A DNA stretch of 64,000 bases, taken from positions 124,001-188,000 of the forward strand of contig NC_068348.1 of assembly GCF_014633365.1 (NCBI RefSeq), written 5' to 3'. A model generated the notes under the pieces. It was not told the DNA's origin. It searched no databases and saw only the letters and a program-made list of their open reading frames with translations. The position numbers and the translations under genes are program-made. Shown here piece after piece: positions 12,401 to 23,742 of this stretch; position 1 is the first letter of the stretch, and each line of letters starts with the position of its first letter. The DNA comes from Diospyros lotus. Taxonomy: Eukaryota > Streptophyta > Magnoliopsida > Ericales > Ebenaceae.

Positions 12401-13757
12401 AGCATTTTATTCAAGCCAATTACTACCAAGAAAAACTTCTAAACACCTCAAACAAGAATTCGATCCTCAATTAGTTCCGATTCATTTTCCTCGTCTGATC
12501 CTAAACTAATATCCTTGATATAGTTCTTTTTTTTTTCTATCATCTCCCAAAACTTCCATAAGACTTAAATCTACGCCTTAACTCTCTTTGTCCTTGAATA
12601 ACATATGAAATCATACGACTCGTCCCTATGAGTCATTTTCTTATGGTAATATTTCCTTATTTCCATTACCAATAATTCCGGTTTCTCTATCTGAATATCC
12701 TCATCAACAATTTCGGATTCTTAAAATTCTCGAATTCTATTTTCAAAAGCTTTTATCGAATCATCCTGGGTTTCTTATCGGGTCGTTCCTTAGGATTCTC
12801 GATCTATACCAAGTCATTCTTTCCCTTGAATCTTTATGCCATTCGATCAAAACCTGACTTACAATTAGGTTATGTCATATCAAACTAATCGTCCACAACT
12901 TGTTTCTTCTTAATAATCACCAGTTATCCCAACATTTAGTGTGATTGATTTTAACTAATGATCTCCAATCTACGGTTTTCGATTCTTACGAATCCTCAGT
13001 TATGGTTTATCGAACCAACCTTACATTCGACCCATATTGTTCGATGCTAACTCCCAATCCAATGTTTCATCACTCAGCAAAATCTAGTATTCTCCAATTA
13101 ATAATTTCAAAGACTTCAACCGACAAACCCCTAAATCTCCAAGCAGGGATTTTGTCTTTATGATCTACCAATTCCTTTCCCCTAAGTCTCCATTTGGGAT
13201 TTTCACTAGTTAGTCCTAACTGAATCCGTTCTTCTTAAGTCCTCAATTCGGATATCTAACTTAACCTTAAGATCTTCAAGTCGTTCTTCTTTCCCACGCC
13301 CTTGACAGGTTCTCCTAATAATCTCCATCGTTTCGCTTATCTTTGTCAGGGCATGACACCACCATTATTTAACATGTCTCAAACGGGAGGGTACTAAGAC
13401 GATTCACTAAGATTCTTCCGAAAGAGATTTTATACTATACTTCAAGCTGTACCGGAATTACCAAAGTATTTATTCCTCAAAGGTTTTGGATCATATATCT
13501 CTTTCATTTCGACGACCCTCTTCACTAGCTTCCTAATTTCCAAAAGATGTGAATAGAACTTGTTCGTCTCCCCTTGACGCTGAAAGTATATTCAAATTGA
13601 AAACCTCAAATTTCACCTTTCTAGAGTCTCCATACCATTTCGACTATGTTCCGAATGTCTCCTAGAATCCATAATCCTGTTCTAAGTTCTCATTCAATAG
13701 TTCTAATCATGCTAAGTTTAACAACCTAGCCAAATCGTCCTAGGGTTTTAACTTAGG

Positions 13758-13769
13758 GCTCTGATACCA
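13758..13769 (-). other. Primer-binding site (initiator Met tRNA), minus strand
   Basis: Plus-strand GCTCTGATACCA is the complement of TGGTATCAGAGC. It lies two bases from the right LTR, as expected for a minus-strand element. Confidence 0.92.
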
Positions 13770-13771
13770 AT

Positions 13772-16358
13772 TGTAACACCCCGTCTCGCCAGGCGTGTCA
13801 CTATAAGGGTATTCCCGGGATTTCTTTTTTTTTTTTCTCTTTAAGTTACACACTCGCGGTATTTCAAGAACAATCTTCACATGCAGAAACAAAACCCCGC
13901 GAACCCCAGTCTTGCCCGTTTAATTATCAAGATCAATAATCTTAAACTAAACGAGTCTTAATACAACGCAACGGATACACTAATACCAAAACACCATTGT
14001 ATTTCCATAGCAAAATACTTAATACAGATCAAATGATAAAATCGCTATTATACAACTGTTCATTTACAACCTGAAATACATACTAAAGCCTCCAAACGTT
14101 ACAACGACTAACAAACTAAGCACCATTGGCCCTCAACCGGCCACATCCTTGCCTTCGCAGCAGTCCCTGGCTGGAACATTAAACGTTCCAGGGGCATAGC
14201 CCAGATTAGATGATAAACATCTAAGTGAAGGTATGAAACAGTTATACAATGCATGAAAGACATACGAGCATGGCATACTATACGACAACATGCAAGACAT
14301 GTCTAACTCGAGATATCACCTTGACATACTTAATCCCTCGAATGTCCCACTGTGGCACACGTTCACCTGGTCCAACGTTAATCCCTCGGGTGCACCGTCG
14401 TGAAACCCGTTCACCTGGTTTAACATTATTCCCTCGAGTGCCCCAGTGTGACACCCGTTCACCTGGATTAACATTGTCCCAATCTCAAGTAGACCCCATA
14501 CCGCCCCATATGGACCCAACGATGCAATTAGACTTGACCCCACATTATATGAAAATTTACACGCCATGCACTAATATTTAAAAAATAAACAGTTAATGCA
14601 ATGTAGTGAATATCGACACAACAAATGTAAGTAAAAGCCTTGTAAAATAGCACCAATATTTTAAAAATAAACAGTTAATGCAATGTAGTGAATATCGACA
14701 CAACGAATGTAAGTAAAAGCCTTGTAAAATAAGCTAAGTCTAGGAGCGTATAATTACTCACAAGAACTCACCAAAAGCACTTAAAAACACTTTCGAGTCA
14801 AGATAAGACTAAAATCAAACCACTCACCTTATGCGAAAAGTCAATTTAGCCTCGTAATGCGTGCTAAGCCTTAAAATGCGCGTTTTGAATAATTTCCTAG
14901 CTTTGGCATGCTCCTTTAGCCTCAAATTAATCCTTTGAATTTTCTAAGATTTTTTTCGAGATTTTTCCCTATTTTTCTTTCCTTTTTCTCCATTTCTTCT
15001 ATTTTCCTTTTTTTTTTTTTCTTTTTTTTTTTTCTTTTCTTTTCTTCTCTTCTTCTTCTTTCTTTCTTCTCCCCTGCTTCTTCTTCTCTGTTTCCCGCGA
15101 GCGAACCAGCCACCCAGCCACGGCTGCCCGCATGCCAACGGCCATCTCCGGTCACACCAGCTACGTCCTTGACCTCCACCGACCCTGCTAGTCACCACCC
15201 ACCTTGCCGAGCCATCGTTGGGGGCCGTTGCTGGCCTCCCTGTTTGCTGCCCAGCTGCAACAGCTTGCGGCCATGGCTGCCGCTTGCTGTTGCGGTTCAT
15301 CCCGGCCTCCTCCAATCAGCCTCTCAGCCACTTTCGGTTATCTGGACCTCACACAACCACTGGCCAGCCTCCTCCTCGTCGCTCCTCGCCTTCCGCATGT
15401 GCATCCATGGCTGCAGCTTGCGGCCATGGATGCTGTTTGCCTACCACGGACAGCTTCGGTTACCATCTCGACTTTTCTTGTGGCTGCCTCCGGCCACAAG
15501 CATTGCTTCTAGCTCCTCCTCGATTACATCGGCCGTTTGCTCGCCCAAGCTTGCTTTCTATTCGGCCATGGTTGGCTGCAACTCTCGGCCACTTCCTTCT
15601 TCCATTTTATTTCCATTCTTCCTTCATTTCTCTTCTATTTATAGGCCAAGCACCGACTCAATTGCCTTGGCCACCACTCCTTACTCTTACTTGCGTCAAG
15701 ACTTGGCCACTACTCCAAGGAATTTCGGCCATGAAGCTTTCCCAGAAGCTTCGCATAAACCAGCCACCACGCACACACGTATATGCGTATTATATATATA
15801 TTACACTATTAATATAAAGAAATTACACATTAACCCCCTAATTTCCATCTTAATTTCACTTGGGTAAATCTCTAATTGTAATTGCATCTTTAAACCTCAA
15901 ATTAATTTGTATTATAGTACCGAAAACGCAAATTTAATAATTTCAAAGTTACTTGATAATGACGATTTCGCCCTAGAGTCCTCATCGGGCTATTGTTTCA
16001 TCCCAAAACTGCTGAAGGGTTGTTTCTTATTAAAAACCGGAGCCCCCTCAGGCTTCTGTTGACTTCCCGGAAGTCTCCTATATCAATTCGGTTTCTAAGC
16101 CTAATTTGCAGTTGCATTTTTAGCTGTACCAAAAACTGTTCCCGATCCCACTTATTTCATCACTAAAAATCATAGTTCGAATCACTTGTTGATACTATAC
16201 AATTTTCCTTGGCTATCGAGGGTCCGGGGTACTCCCTCTGATTGATTCAGTCGCTTAAGACTGCGATAGTGTACCCTAAAGCCTCATTCTTTTGATCATT
16301 CCAGTTATACCCTTCATCAAATATCATTTATACCCTTAATAATTTCCTGGGTATTACA
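13772..16358 (-). repeat. 5' LTR of the LARD-like element (right copy)
   Basis: Near-identical to the left copy, with a minus-strand TATA box at 15635-15643. A 310-residue plus-strand ORF (14935-15867) is uninterrupted here but split in the left copy by the T-run difference. It begins with poly-Phe from a T tract and is not a gene. Confidence 0.93.
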
Positions 16359-18464
16359 CTTTAAGACTCCAGAACAGTTATGGAGTGGCAAATTACCTTC
16401 ATTAGACCATTTGGATGTATTTAATATGTCCATAAAAAAGAAGGGAAACTAGACCCTAGAGCCAAAAAGGTGTATTCTTAGGATATCCTCAAGGGGTAAA
16501 AGGATATAAGATATGGTTGATTGATGAAAAGAAGACGGTCATCAACAGGGATGTAGTATTCAAAGAATTAGAATACTCTATGCCAAATAAGGTGGAAAAT
16601 TCTAAGGCAGACCAAACTGAAACTTTTCAGTTTGAGGTGGAAAAGAACAGTCTGAATGATATGATAGTGGAGCCTAATTTAGAAAGTCCTCAACTTTCTA
16701 ATTCTCCAGAAAATGTTGAATCTGAAATAGAGATTGAAGAGAATGAGGGTTCAGTTGAAGCTATTCCTGATTTGGATGATTATATCTTATCTAGGGATAG
16801 AGTGAGGAGAGAAATAAAACCACGTGCAAGGTATGCCCATGCAGATGTTATTGCCTATGCTCTTAACATTGGAGATTCAATTGAGTATAATGAACCTGTT
16901 AGTTATCAAGAAGCTTGCTCTAACAGGTATAGAACTAACTGGTTAAAGGCAATAAAGGAAGAGATGGAATCTCTCGAAAAGAACAATACCTAGATACTTG
17001 TAAATAAACCTAAATACTAAAAGGTTATAGGCTGCAAGTGGATATATAAAATGAAGCCACGTATTCCAGATGTAAAACCAGCCAGATTTAAGGCAAGGGT
17101 AGTAGCTAAGGGATTTTCCCAAAGAGAGGGCATAGATTACCATGAAGTGTTCTCCCCTATAGTAAAACATACCTCAATAAGATTAGTCTTGGCCTTAGTA
17201 ACTTTACATGATTTAGAGCTTGAACAATTAGATGTCAAGACTACCTTTCTACATGGAAACCTAGAAGATATGATATATATGGACCAACTTATAGGTTTCA
17301 TAGAAGAAAGAAAAGAGAACAAAGTTTGTTTGTTGCAAAGGTCCCTCTATGGTCTTAAGCAGTCTCCTAGACAATGGTATAGGAGGTTTGATGAGTTTAT
17401 GCTCAAAGAAAATTACACAAGATGTAATTTTGACTATTGTGTTTACTTTAAATAGCTTTCCTTAAAGCTATTTATATATCTCCTTATATATGTAAATGAT
17501 ATGCTTATAGCATGTAAGGAAAATGGAGAAATAAATAAATTGACCCAAGCCATTAAATCAAAATTTGAAATGAAAACTCTAGGTGCAGCTAGGCGCATTT
17601 TGGGAATAGACATTAATAGAGATAGAAAAAGAGGTACTTTAACATTGTCCCAATCTGGTTATCGAAAGAAAGTAATAAATCTCTTTGATATGGAAGGCTG
17701 CAAAGCTGTCTCAACCCCTATTCTCCCACACTTTAAGCTTCATGCTGTAAAAGATGGTTTACCTAAAGGAAGAAGCTGAATATATGAAGAAGGTCCCCTA
17801 CTCTAATGCAATGGGAAGCCTAATGTATACCATGATAGGAACCAGACCTGACATAGCCTATGGAGTCAATCTAGTGAATAGATTCATGAGCAACCCATCT
17901 AAAAAGCATTGGTCAGCTGTTAAGTGGATTCTTAGGTATCTAAAGGGGTTAATGGATAAGGGTTTAGTGTGTAGTTCTAACACTGAAAAGTCTAGTTGCA
18001 TTCAAGGCTATTGTGATTCTGATTTTGTAGCTGATTTAGATAAGAGAAGGTCATTGTCTGGAAATATTTTCACTATAGGTGGAAATGTGGTAAGCTGGAA
18101 ATCTAATCTCCAGCACATAGTGGCTTTATCAATCACTGAGGCAGAATATGTTGCCTTAACAGAAGCCATAAAAGAGGCAATTTGGTTCCAAGGAATAGTT
18201 AGAGAGTTAGGTCTAGGTGACCAAATCCCTAGGGTATTTTGAGATTCTCAAAGTGCCATTCATCTCTCAAAGAACAGTGTGTTTCATGAGAGAACCAAGC
18301 ACATAGATGTGCGTCTTCACTTTGTTAGGGATATTATATCCAAAGGGTAAATTAAGGTAGAAAAGATTTCTACAATAACAAATCCAGCGGATATGTTAAC
18401 TAAGTCTATTCCTGTAGCTAAATTTGAGCAAGCCTTAGATTTGTTCAATGTTCTTCCAATGTAG
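16359..18464 (+). pseudogene. Copia integrase C-terminus, reverse transcriptase and RNase H
   Basis: It continues the integrase directly after the insert (KTPEQLWSGKLPSLDHLDVF-like), then an acidic linker (16517-16800). RVT_2 follows with KARVVAKGFSQREGIDY, the LDVKTTFLHGNL block and SLYGLKQSPRQWY. The catalytic box reads YVNDML instead of YVDDML (about 17490-17507). RNase H includes GTRPDIAYGVN, YCDSDFVADLDKRRS and the ERTKHIDVRLHF tail, ending at TAG 18462-18464. Lesions include stops near 16991, 17453 and 18240 and a frameshift near 17770. With the changed RT aspartate and the insertion, this copy cannot move on its own. Confidence 0.9.
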
Positions 18465-18524
18465 CTGTGGAAGACATGCAGGGGTCTCTAGTCATAAATC
18501 CACTATTTAATCCATTATTGAATC

Positions 18525-18535
18525 AAGGTGGAATT
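18525..18535 (+). other. Polypurine tract of the copia element
   Basis: AAGGTGGAATT directly precedes the 3' LTR, the usual position for plus-strand priming. Confidence 0.75.
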
Positions 18536-19351
18536 TGTTGATTTATATGTGATTCAAAATACATTAAATGTTTTATCATTTATATTTTGATATACAATCT
18601 GATTGCATGTTTTTATATGAAATTGAGTTACATTTATCATTCATTTGAATTGAATTTAAATGTTGTATATATTCTGTTGATTATCATGTGGGCCAAGTTT
18701 ATTTGGGCTGATATATGTTATGGGGCAAGCCCATATTCATATGCTTCCATTCGTGTTGCGTTAGCTGGCCCAACCCATTTCCAGTCCCATTGATGGTGCT
18801 ATAAAAGGTCTTTGATGCTACCCTAATCTCCAGATTGTTCTCTCTCGCTCATTTTCTAAAACCATAATCGGTGCTTGAAGCGAGACACTTTTCTCGTGAA
18901 TCCTTCTCTTGATCGATCGGTGTTTTTTAGTTCTATGGTAAGATCATCCAGTAAGCAAAGGTATTGTGTAATCTCTTTTGTGGTTTAATCACCTGAGCCA
19001 TGTGAGATTGGTAGAAATCAGATAAAATGGATACTTGACTTGATCGTGGGATTGGTCTGAACAGAACTAGCCCTTGTTCTTATTTTTGTATTCTGTTTCA
19101 GTTTTCTCTTTTTGTAATACTGTTTTTACTTTAGTTGTGATCTTGTATTCCGATTGTAATCTTGAGATTTTAGTGAATTGACTAAAGGCGAAGCCTTTGC
19201 CGTGAGTAGGATCTATTTTGATCCGAACATGTAACTCGATGTGTTGATATTTTGTGTGTGAGAGTTGTGGTTGTAATCTTTCGATTTCTGTTTCGTTTTT
19301 ACACTTGATCTGGTGTTTAACCGAGAAGTAGGTTGGGCTATAAAACCAACA
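18536..19351 (+). repeat. 3' LTR of the copia element
   Basis: Same length (816 bp) and termini as the 5' LTR, with scattered substitutions. It keeps the TATA box TATAAAAG at 18800-18807. Confidence 0.92.
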
Positions 19352-19356
19352 GCTGG

Positions 19357-21055
19357 GATTCTTGTCATCAATTGGAATGAACAATTGTTCCCGGATGATG
19401 GCAAGGTGCTCATCCATGGATTTCAGATTAAGGAGATTAGATTGTTAATGCCAACTCTCTCAATTAGCTCCAATCTACTATGATTGGTCAATTAAGACTA
19501 TCAATAAGGCTGTGTTTACACTTAATTAATAGAAGGGTTAACTAGGATTGTGCATCTCTCACTTGGTGTCAAAGACATCGTACCAAATTGATTTTGCTAT
19601 TGAGGTAGTGGATGACTATTAGATACGTCTCTAACAGGGCTCCCTTTTGCTATCGAGGTAGTGGATGAATAGTACATCCTTGGTAGGGAGAATTTTAGAG
19701 ACTACTCGCCATAGTAGGATCTGAAGTTGAGCGTGCAAAAGGAAGTTCCAGATATGTAAGAGGGATATAGGGCTAGGTTAAAGGTGATTGCAAAGTGGAG
19801 CATTAGTTTATAAAAATACTTGGTAATGAAGCTAGAACCATTGCTTTCTATCCACAACAATTATTATCCATTGTTAAAGAGAAAGATGGAACTCTTTCAA
19901 GATTTCCTAAAATGATGACGGATGGAAGTAGAATGATTCCATTTAGGGGTTTGTATGAGCCCCTTGAGGCCAAAACATTCTTGGTTTTTTTTTTTTTTTT
20001 TTTTTTTTTTCTAGACTTGGGATAGAACAAAGTAGGGTTGCAAATAGGTTCGGTTCGAGTTAGAACCATCAAAATTGGACCTATTTCTGATTAATTATTT
20101 TGGAACAAATAACTTCTTCCAGACATGTGATTCATGCATCCAAGATTAGGGTACTGATAGTATAAGCTTGTCAATAGATTAATTCTGGCTCAAACTCAAC
20201 CTGTACCAAATTCATGAGATTTGGATACATTAATAATGGACTTGGACTAAACCCATTAAACCTAGACCCATCAAACCTACATTTTAGATGGGTTGGGTCT
20301 AGATAGACCCATTGGGTTCACTGAAAACCAAACCCATAAAAAGCACAATGTATAGGAGGGGATAAAGCCACCAAAGTTGATTGTTTGTGAAGAAAAAGTG
20401 CAATGAGAAGTAGCTACCTACTTAAGTCAATGCCATTGCTACCATTGTTGATGCAGCCACTCACTACCCACATCTGTGTTATAGAGCACCACAAGCTGGA
20501 GAAAAAGCCATATTTGAGGAAACTGTCACTACCTCTTCAACGTTCCAAAGAGAGAGAATACCAACTTGCCACCAATGGACAAACTTTTCCATTGCTTCCT
20601 AACGAAATTCCACTTGACTGGGGAAATCAAATTAGGTATAGTTGGATACGTCAAGTATCTCATCAACTTTAGGTACTACTTTTTTAGTAGAGGAGTACGA
20701 AAAAATAGGGAGTGCTAGTAGCCTCAAGCTTGAGGAAAAATAACAAAGGACATGCATCGGATATGGCAAAAAATCAATGTCCAAAAAGGGATATTTTTAA
20801 ACCTTTTGTTGTATAGAGATGAGAACTTTGTAAATACTTATGCTTGCTATTTTGCTAACTCACTTGGTGAACATAAGCCTACTTGCTTTAATAAAGCAAA
20901 AAGAGTGAAGAAATAATATGTTACTATGGATAGAAAGATGAACACTCTCATAAAAGACAAAGTTTTGGATCGTGCTCTAAAATTGAAGAATAGACAACTA
21001 GTCTCATACAAGGTGGAAGGTAGGAAGATAGAAAAGTGAACAAAAGTTCTAGAAG
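19357..21055. other. Intergenic stretch without recognised gene
   Basis: AT-rich, with a run of 26 T at 19985-20010 and short ORFs that resemble nothing. It is the target region of both the copia element (left) and the CACTA element (right). The part next to 19352 should continue the RNase H-like relic cut at 3792, but the matching part was not recognised. Confidence 0.4.
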
Positions 21056-21063
21056 CACTACAA

Positions 21064-21650
21064 TAGAAAACACTTATTGAGGCATTTTTTTTAGGACATG
21101 TTTTAAAAAATGCCCTATAAAATACTATTTTGAGGCACAATTTAAAAAAATGCCCTAATAAAATAATTCTAATGAGGCACAGCAATAAAGTGCCCTAATA
21201 GAAAATTCTATTAGGGCATAATTTTTGAAGTGCCCCAATAAAATAACGCTAATGAGACACTCTTAATGAAATGCCCTAATAAAAAAATCTAATAGGGCAA
21301 AATTTTTAAAGTGCCTCTATAAAATAATTCTAATGAGACACTTTAATGAAATGCCCTAATAGAGAAATCTAATAGGGCAAAATTTTTAAACTGCCTCTAT
21401 AAAATAATTCTAATGAGACACTTTAATAAAGTGTCCTAATAAAAAAATCTAATAGGGCAGAATTTTTAAAGTGCCCCTATAAAATAATTGTAATGAGACA
21501 CTTTGATGAAATGCCCTAATAGAAAAATCTAATAAGACAAAATTTTTAAGGTGCCCCAATAAAATAATTCTAATGAGACACTTTTATGAGGTGCCCTAGT
21601 AAAGAAATCTAATAAAATAATTCTAATAAGACAAATTTTGAAGTGTGGAA
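21064..21650 (+). repeat. Left subterminal repeat array of the CACTA element
   Basis: Units of about 40 bp alternate between an ATGAGACACTTTAATGAAATG type and an ATAGGGCAAAATTTTTAAAG type, giving an 80-bp dimer repeated about six to seven times. The first units use GAGGCATTTTT, which is also the core of the right-hand array. Such arrays bind the element-encoded TNPA-type protein in En/Spm. Confidence 0.85.
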
Positions 21651-22570
21651 CTAGTAGTGTGTAGAGATTCAGTTAGATTGAACTAATTGAATCGACCGAC
21701 CAGCCGGTTTGGTTTAATTATTTAGGTGTCGATTAGTGATTCAATTATTTTTGGCAAAAATTTTGGGTTAATTTTTATTGATTTGGTCTTTATTGGTCGG
21801 TTAATAGAACAAATCGAACCGCTAACCATTAGAATATGAACCACATTGTGGTTTGAGGCACTTCGTTCGTCTCCGATTCACTTGTCCCTTCATCTTCGTC
21901 TCCGTCTAACCATTAGATCAGTTTTTCTTTTTGGGCAAATGAACCACTATGGTTAGGGGAATCCAATGATCAATTCTGATCATTGGAATCGCCACCCCGT
22001 TAGGTGGCCGACAACAACAGTAAGGCCGAACTTTAGTTTAATTTGTTTGGTTATTATGTGGGAAAGTTCAATTCTTGGTCCGGTTCAGTTTTTACAAATT
22101 TTGTTTGGTTAATTATTCAATTTTGGTTAGTTAGATTATTTGGGGTTTGTCGGTCGATTCGATTTGATTATTACATACAGTTCAATTATTTTCATTATTA
22201 CTTTTTGATCGATTCGATAACCAAACCGATCGTTTACGCACCCTTATGTGAAACAAAGCTATATATATGGATTCAAAATTTTTAAATAAATATTAATTTA
22301 ATACAATAATTTAAATTATTTTATTATCATATTTTAAATTATTATCATAAATTATTATTTAAATTATTTAATAATTATAATAATTTAAACTATTTTAACA
22401 GTTATCATAATCTGAAATTATTTTATTTTTATCAATCAAATAATTATTAATATTATTTTCATAATTTATTTTATTTTATTTAACAACTAAATAAAAAATA
22501 TATATATATAACAACTAAATAAAAAAACAATATATATATATAACAACTAAATAAAAAAACTATATATATA
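21651..22570. other. AT-rich leader region of the CACTA element
   Basis: Repeated GGTT-AATT-rich phrases (21690-22240) give way to nearly pure A/T (22270-22500) and a tandem AACAACTAAATAAAAAA plus (TA)n repeat, three units at about 22480-22570. No gene was recognised. Confidence 0.5.
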
Positions 22571-22726
22571 TAAAAAACATGCAAAACCAGTGGTGGGAGA
22601 TTCCCCCGCCTCTTCCCTTTCCCCTTGCCAAATCCCTATTTCCTATCTTCCTCAAGCAAATTGCAGCTTTCACCAACTCCCTCAACATTGCCGATGTCAC
22701 ATGCTTGCTCCCTCAAAGTCATCGTC

Positions 22727-22890
22727 GCCGCATCCTTACTGCCTCAACGTCCGCCGTCGTCGCGTCCTTACTGTCTCAACGCCGACGTCGCCTTGTCCTT
22801 GCTGCCTCAACGTCGTCTCCGCCACGTCCTTGCTACCTCAACGCCATTGCCGCAGCCTCCTGCTACCTCAACGCGACTGCTGCCTCTTCC
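22727..22890 (+). repeat. GC-rich minisatellite in the CACTA 5' region
   Basis: About five imperfect units of 30-36 bp, each CTGCCTCAACG followed by a CGYCGTCGCC-like part and GTCCTTG. All three plus-strand frames stay open across it (ORFs of 105, 110 and 156 residues), which follows from the repeat composition and does not by itself show coding. Confidence 0.7.
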
Positions 22891-23742
22891 AAGTAGTTCG
22901 CAACCTCTCTTCCATCTCATAGTGAGTTTATGTTTTGAAGTTATATATGTTTATATATGTATTGTGTGTGTGTGTGTGGCCAGGCCTTTAATTTATGATC
23001 TAAATGTTTTTTTAGCCTTCATTTATGTATCTTTTTCAACGTTTCCTGAAGCATTGGTAGTTGGGTATTATGGCTCCCACTTTCAATTACTTTAGAAACC
23101 CATTCCTTGTCATGGAGCAGTGGGAGGGGGATATCAAAGCAATTTATACCTAATAATCAAGTGTTTTTTTATAAAATAATAAAAAATTCAGTCAATTCAT
23201 GCTAGACCCAAAAACAATTCTAAGAGAGAAAAAGACAACTGGAAGTAAAGTAACAAACTGAAAATATATATTAGATATATATAACTTGGAGATAGAAAGA
23301 GTGTGTGAAAATATCATGTATTGGTTGATGTAATTTGGATGAAAAATAGTTTGACAGGAAAATGGCAAAGAAAAAGCTATATTTAAAAGAGAGACACACA
23401 CTGCCACGCTCTGCTAGTGCTCTCTCTAGCTAATATATATACATATACATATATATATTTATATATAGAGAGAGAGAAGCTAGCTGGCTGCTAGCTGAGA
23501 GCAGCCTTTTTTTTTACTTGCAAAATTGTTGTTGATATATATACATATCTCTCTCTATATATGTATTTTGTGTTTGTGTGTGTGTGGGGGGGGGGGGCTT
23601 CAATTTATGATCTAAATGCTTATCTAGCCTTCATTTTTGGTATTTTTTTATGTTTCCTGAAGCATTAGTATTGAACCTATTTAATTTCTTGGTCTTTTTT
23701 TGTAGATATCTTTTTTGGAAATCTTGTTATTTGAAAAGGAAA

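Larger units (their letters stand above)
9413..13771 (-). other. Interior of the LARD-like element, no coding domains seen
   Basis: The longest ORFs (90 and 72 residues at 11087 and 12945, plus strand) match nothing recognised. No RT, integrase, RNase H or protease motif was found on either strand. On the minus strand, just before the polypurine tract, the sequence TTTCGAGGACGAAATTT (9438-9454) resembles the end of chromovirus (Tekay-type) pol genes next to their polypurine tract. This suggests derivation from such an element by loss of the coding region. Confidence 0.7.
6823..16358 (-). mobile_element. Young gypsy-type LTR element with non-coding interior (LARD-like)
   Basis: A 9536-bp element lies inside the copia integrase. 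The LTRs are 6823-9412 (2590 bp) and 13772-16358 (2587 bp), both TGTAACACCC...GGGTATTACA, with perfect 5-bp target duplications CTTTA (6818-6822 and 16359-16363). The primer-binding site is on the minus strand at 13758-13769 and the polypurine tract on the minus strand at 9413-9425, so transcription runs right to left and 13772-16358 is the functional 5' LTR. The 3-bp length difference between LTRs is fully explained by two poly-T runs. Only about three substitutions were seen, so insertion was very recent. The 4.36-kb interior has no recognisable gag or pol, so it probably needs proteins from another element. Confidence 0.93.
3793..19351 (+). mobile_element. Ty1/copia LTR retrotransposon split by a nested insertion
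   Basis: Two direct LTRs of identical length (816 bp; 3793-4608 and 18536-19351), both TGTTGATTT...CCAACA, flank gag-PR-IN-RT-RNaseH in copia order. A primer-binding site matching initiator-Met tRNA is at 4611-4622 and a polypurine tract at 18525-18535. Flanking 5-mers are GCTAG (3788-3792) and GCTGG (19352-19356), a target-site duplication with one later change. Without the 9541 bp added by the nested element and its duplicated target, it would be about 6.0 kb. The LTRs differ at many sites by eye (several per cent), so it is much older than its insert. Domain wording resembles the Tork group, but that is tentative. Confidence 0.93.

Noticed and set aside
14935..15867. 310-residue ORF beginning with poly-Phe
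   Set aside because: It lies inside an LTR, starts in a T tract, and is broken in the sister LTR by a one-base T-run difference. Several other frames are open over the same GC-rich part.
6823..16358. The 2.6-kb direct repeats read as a segmental duplication
   Set aside because: TG...CA ends, a primer-binding site, a polypurine tract and perfect 5-bp target duplications identify them as an LTR pair.
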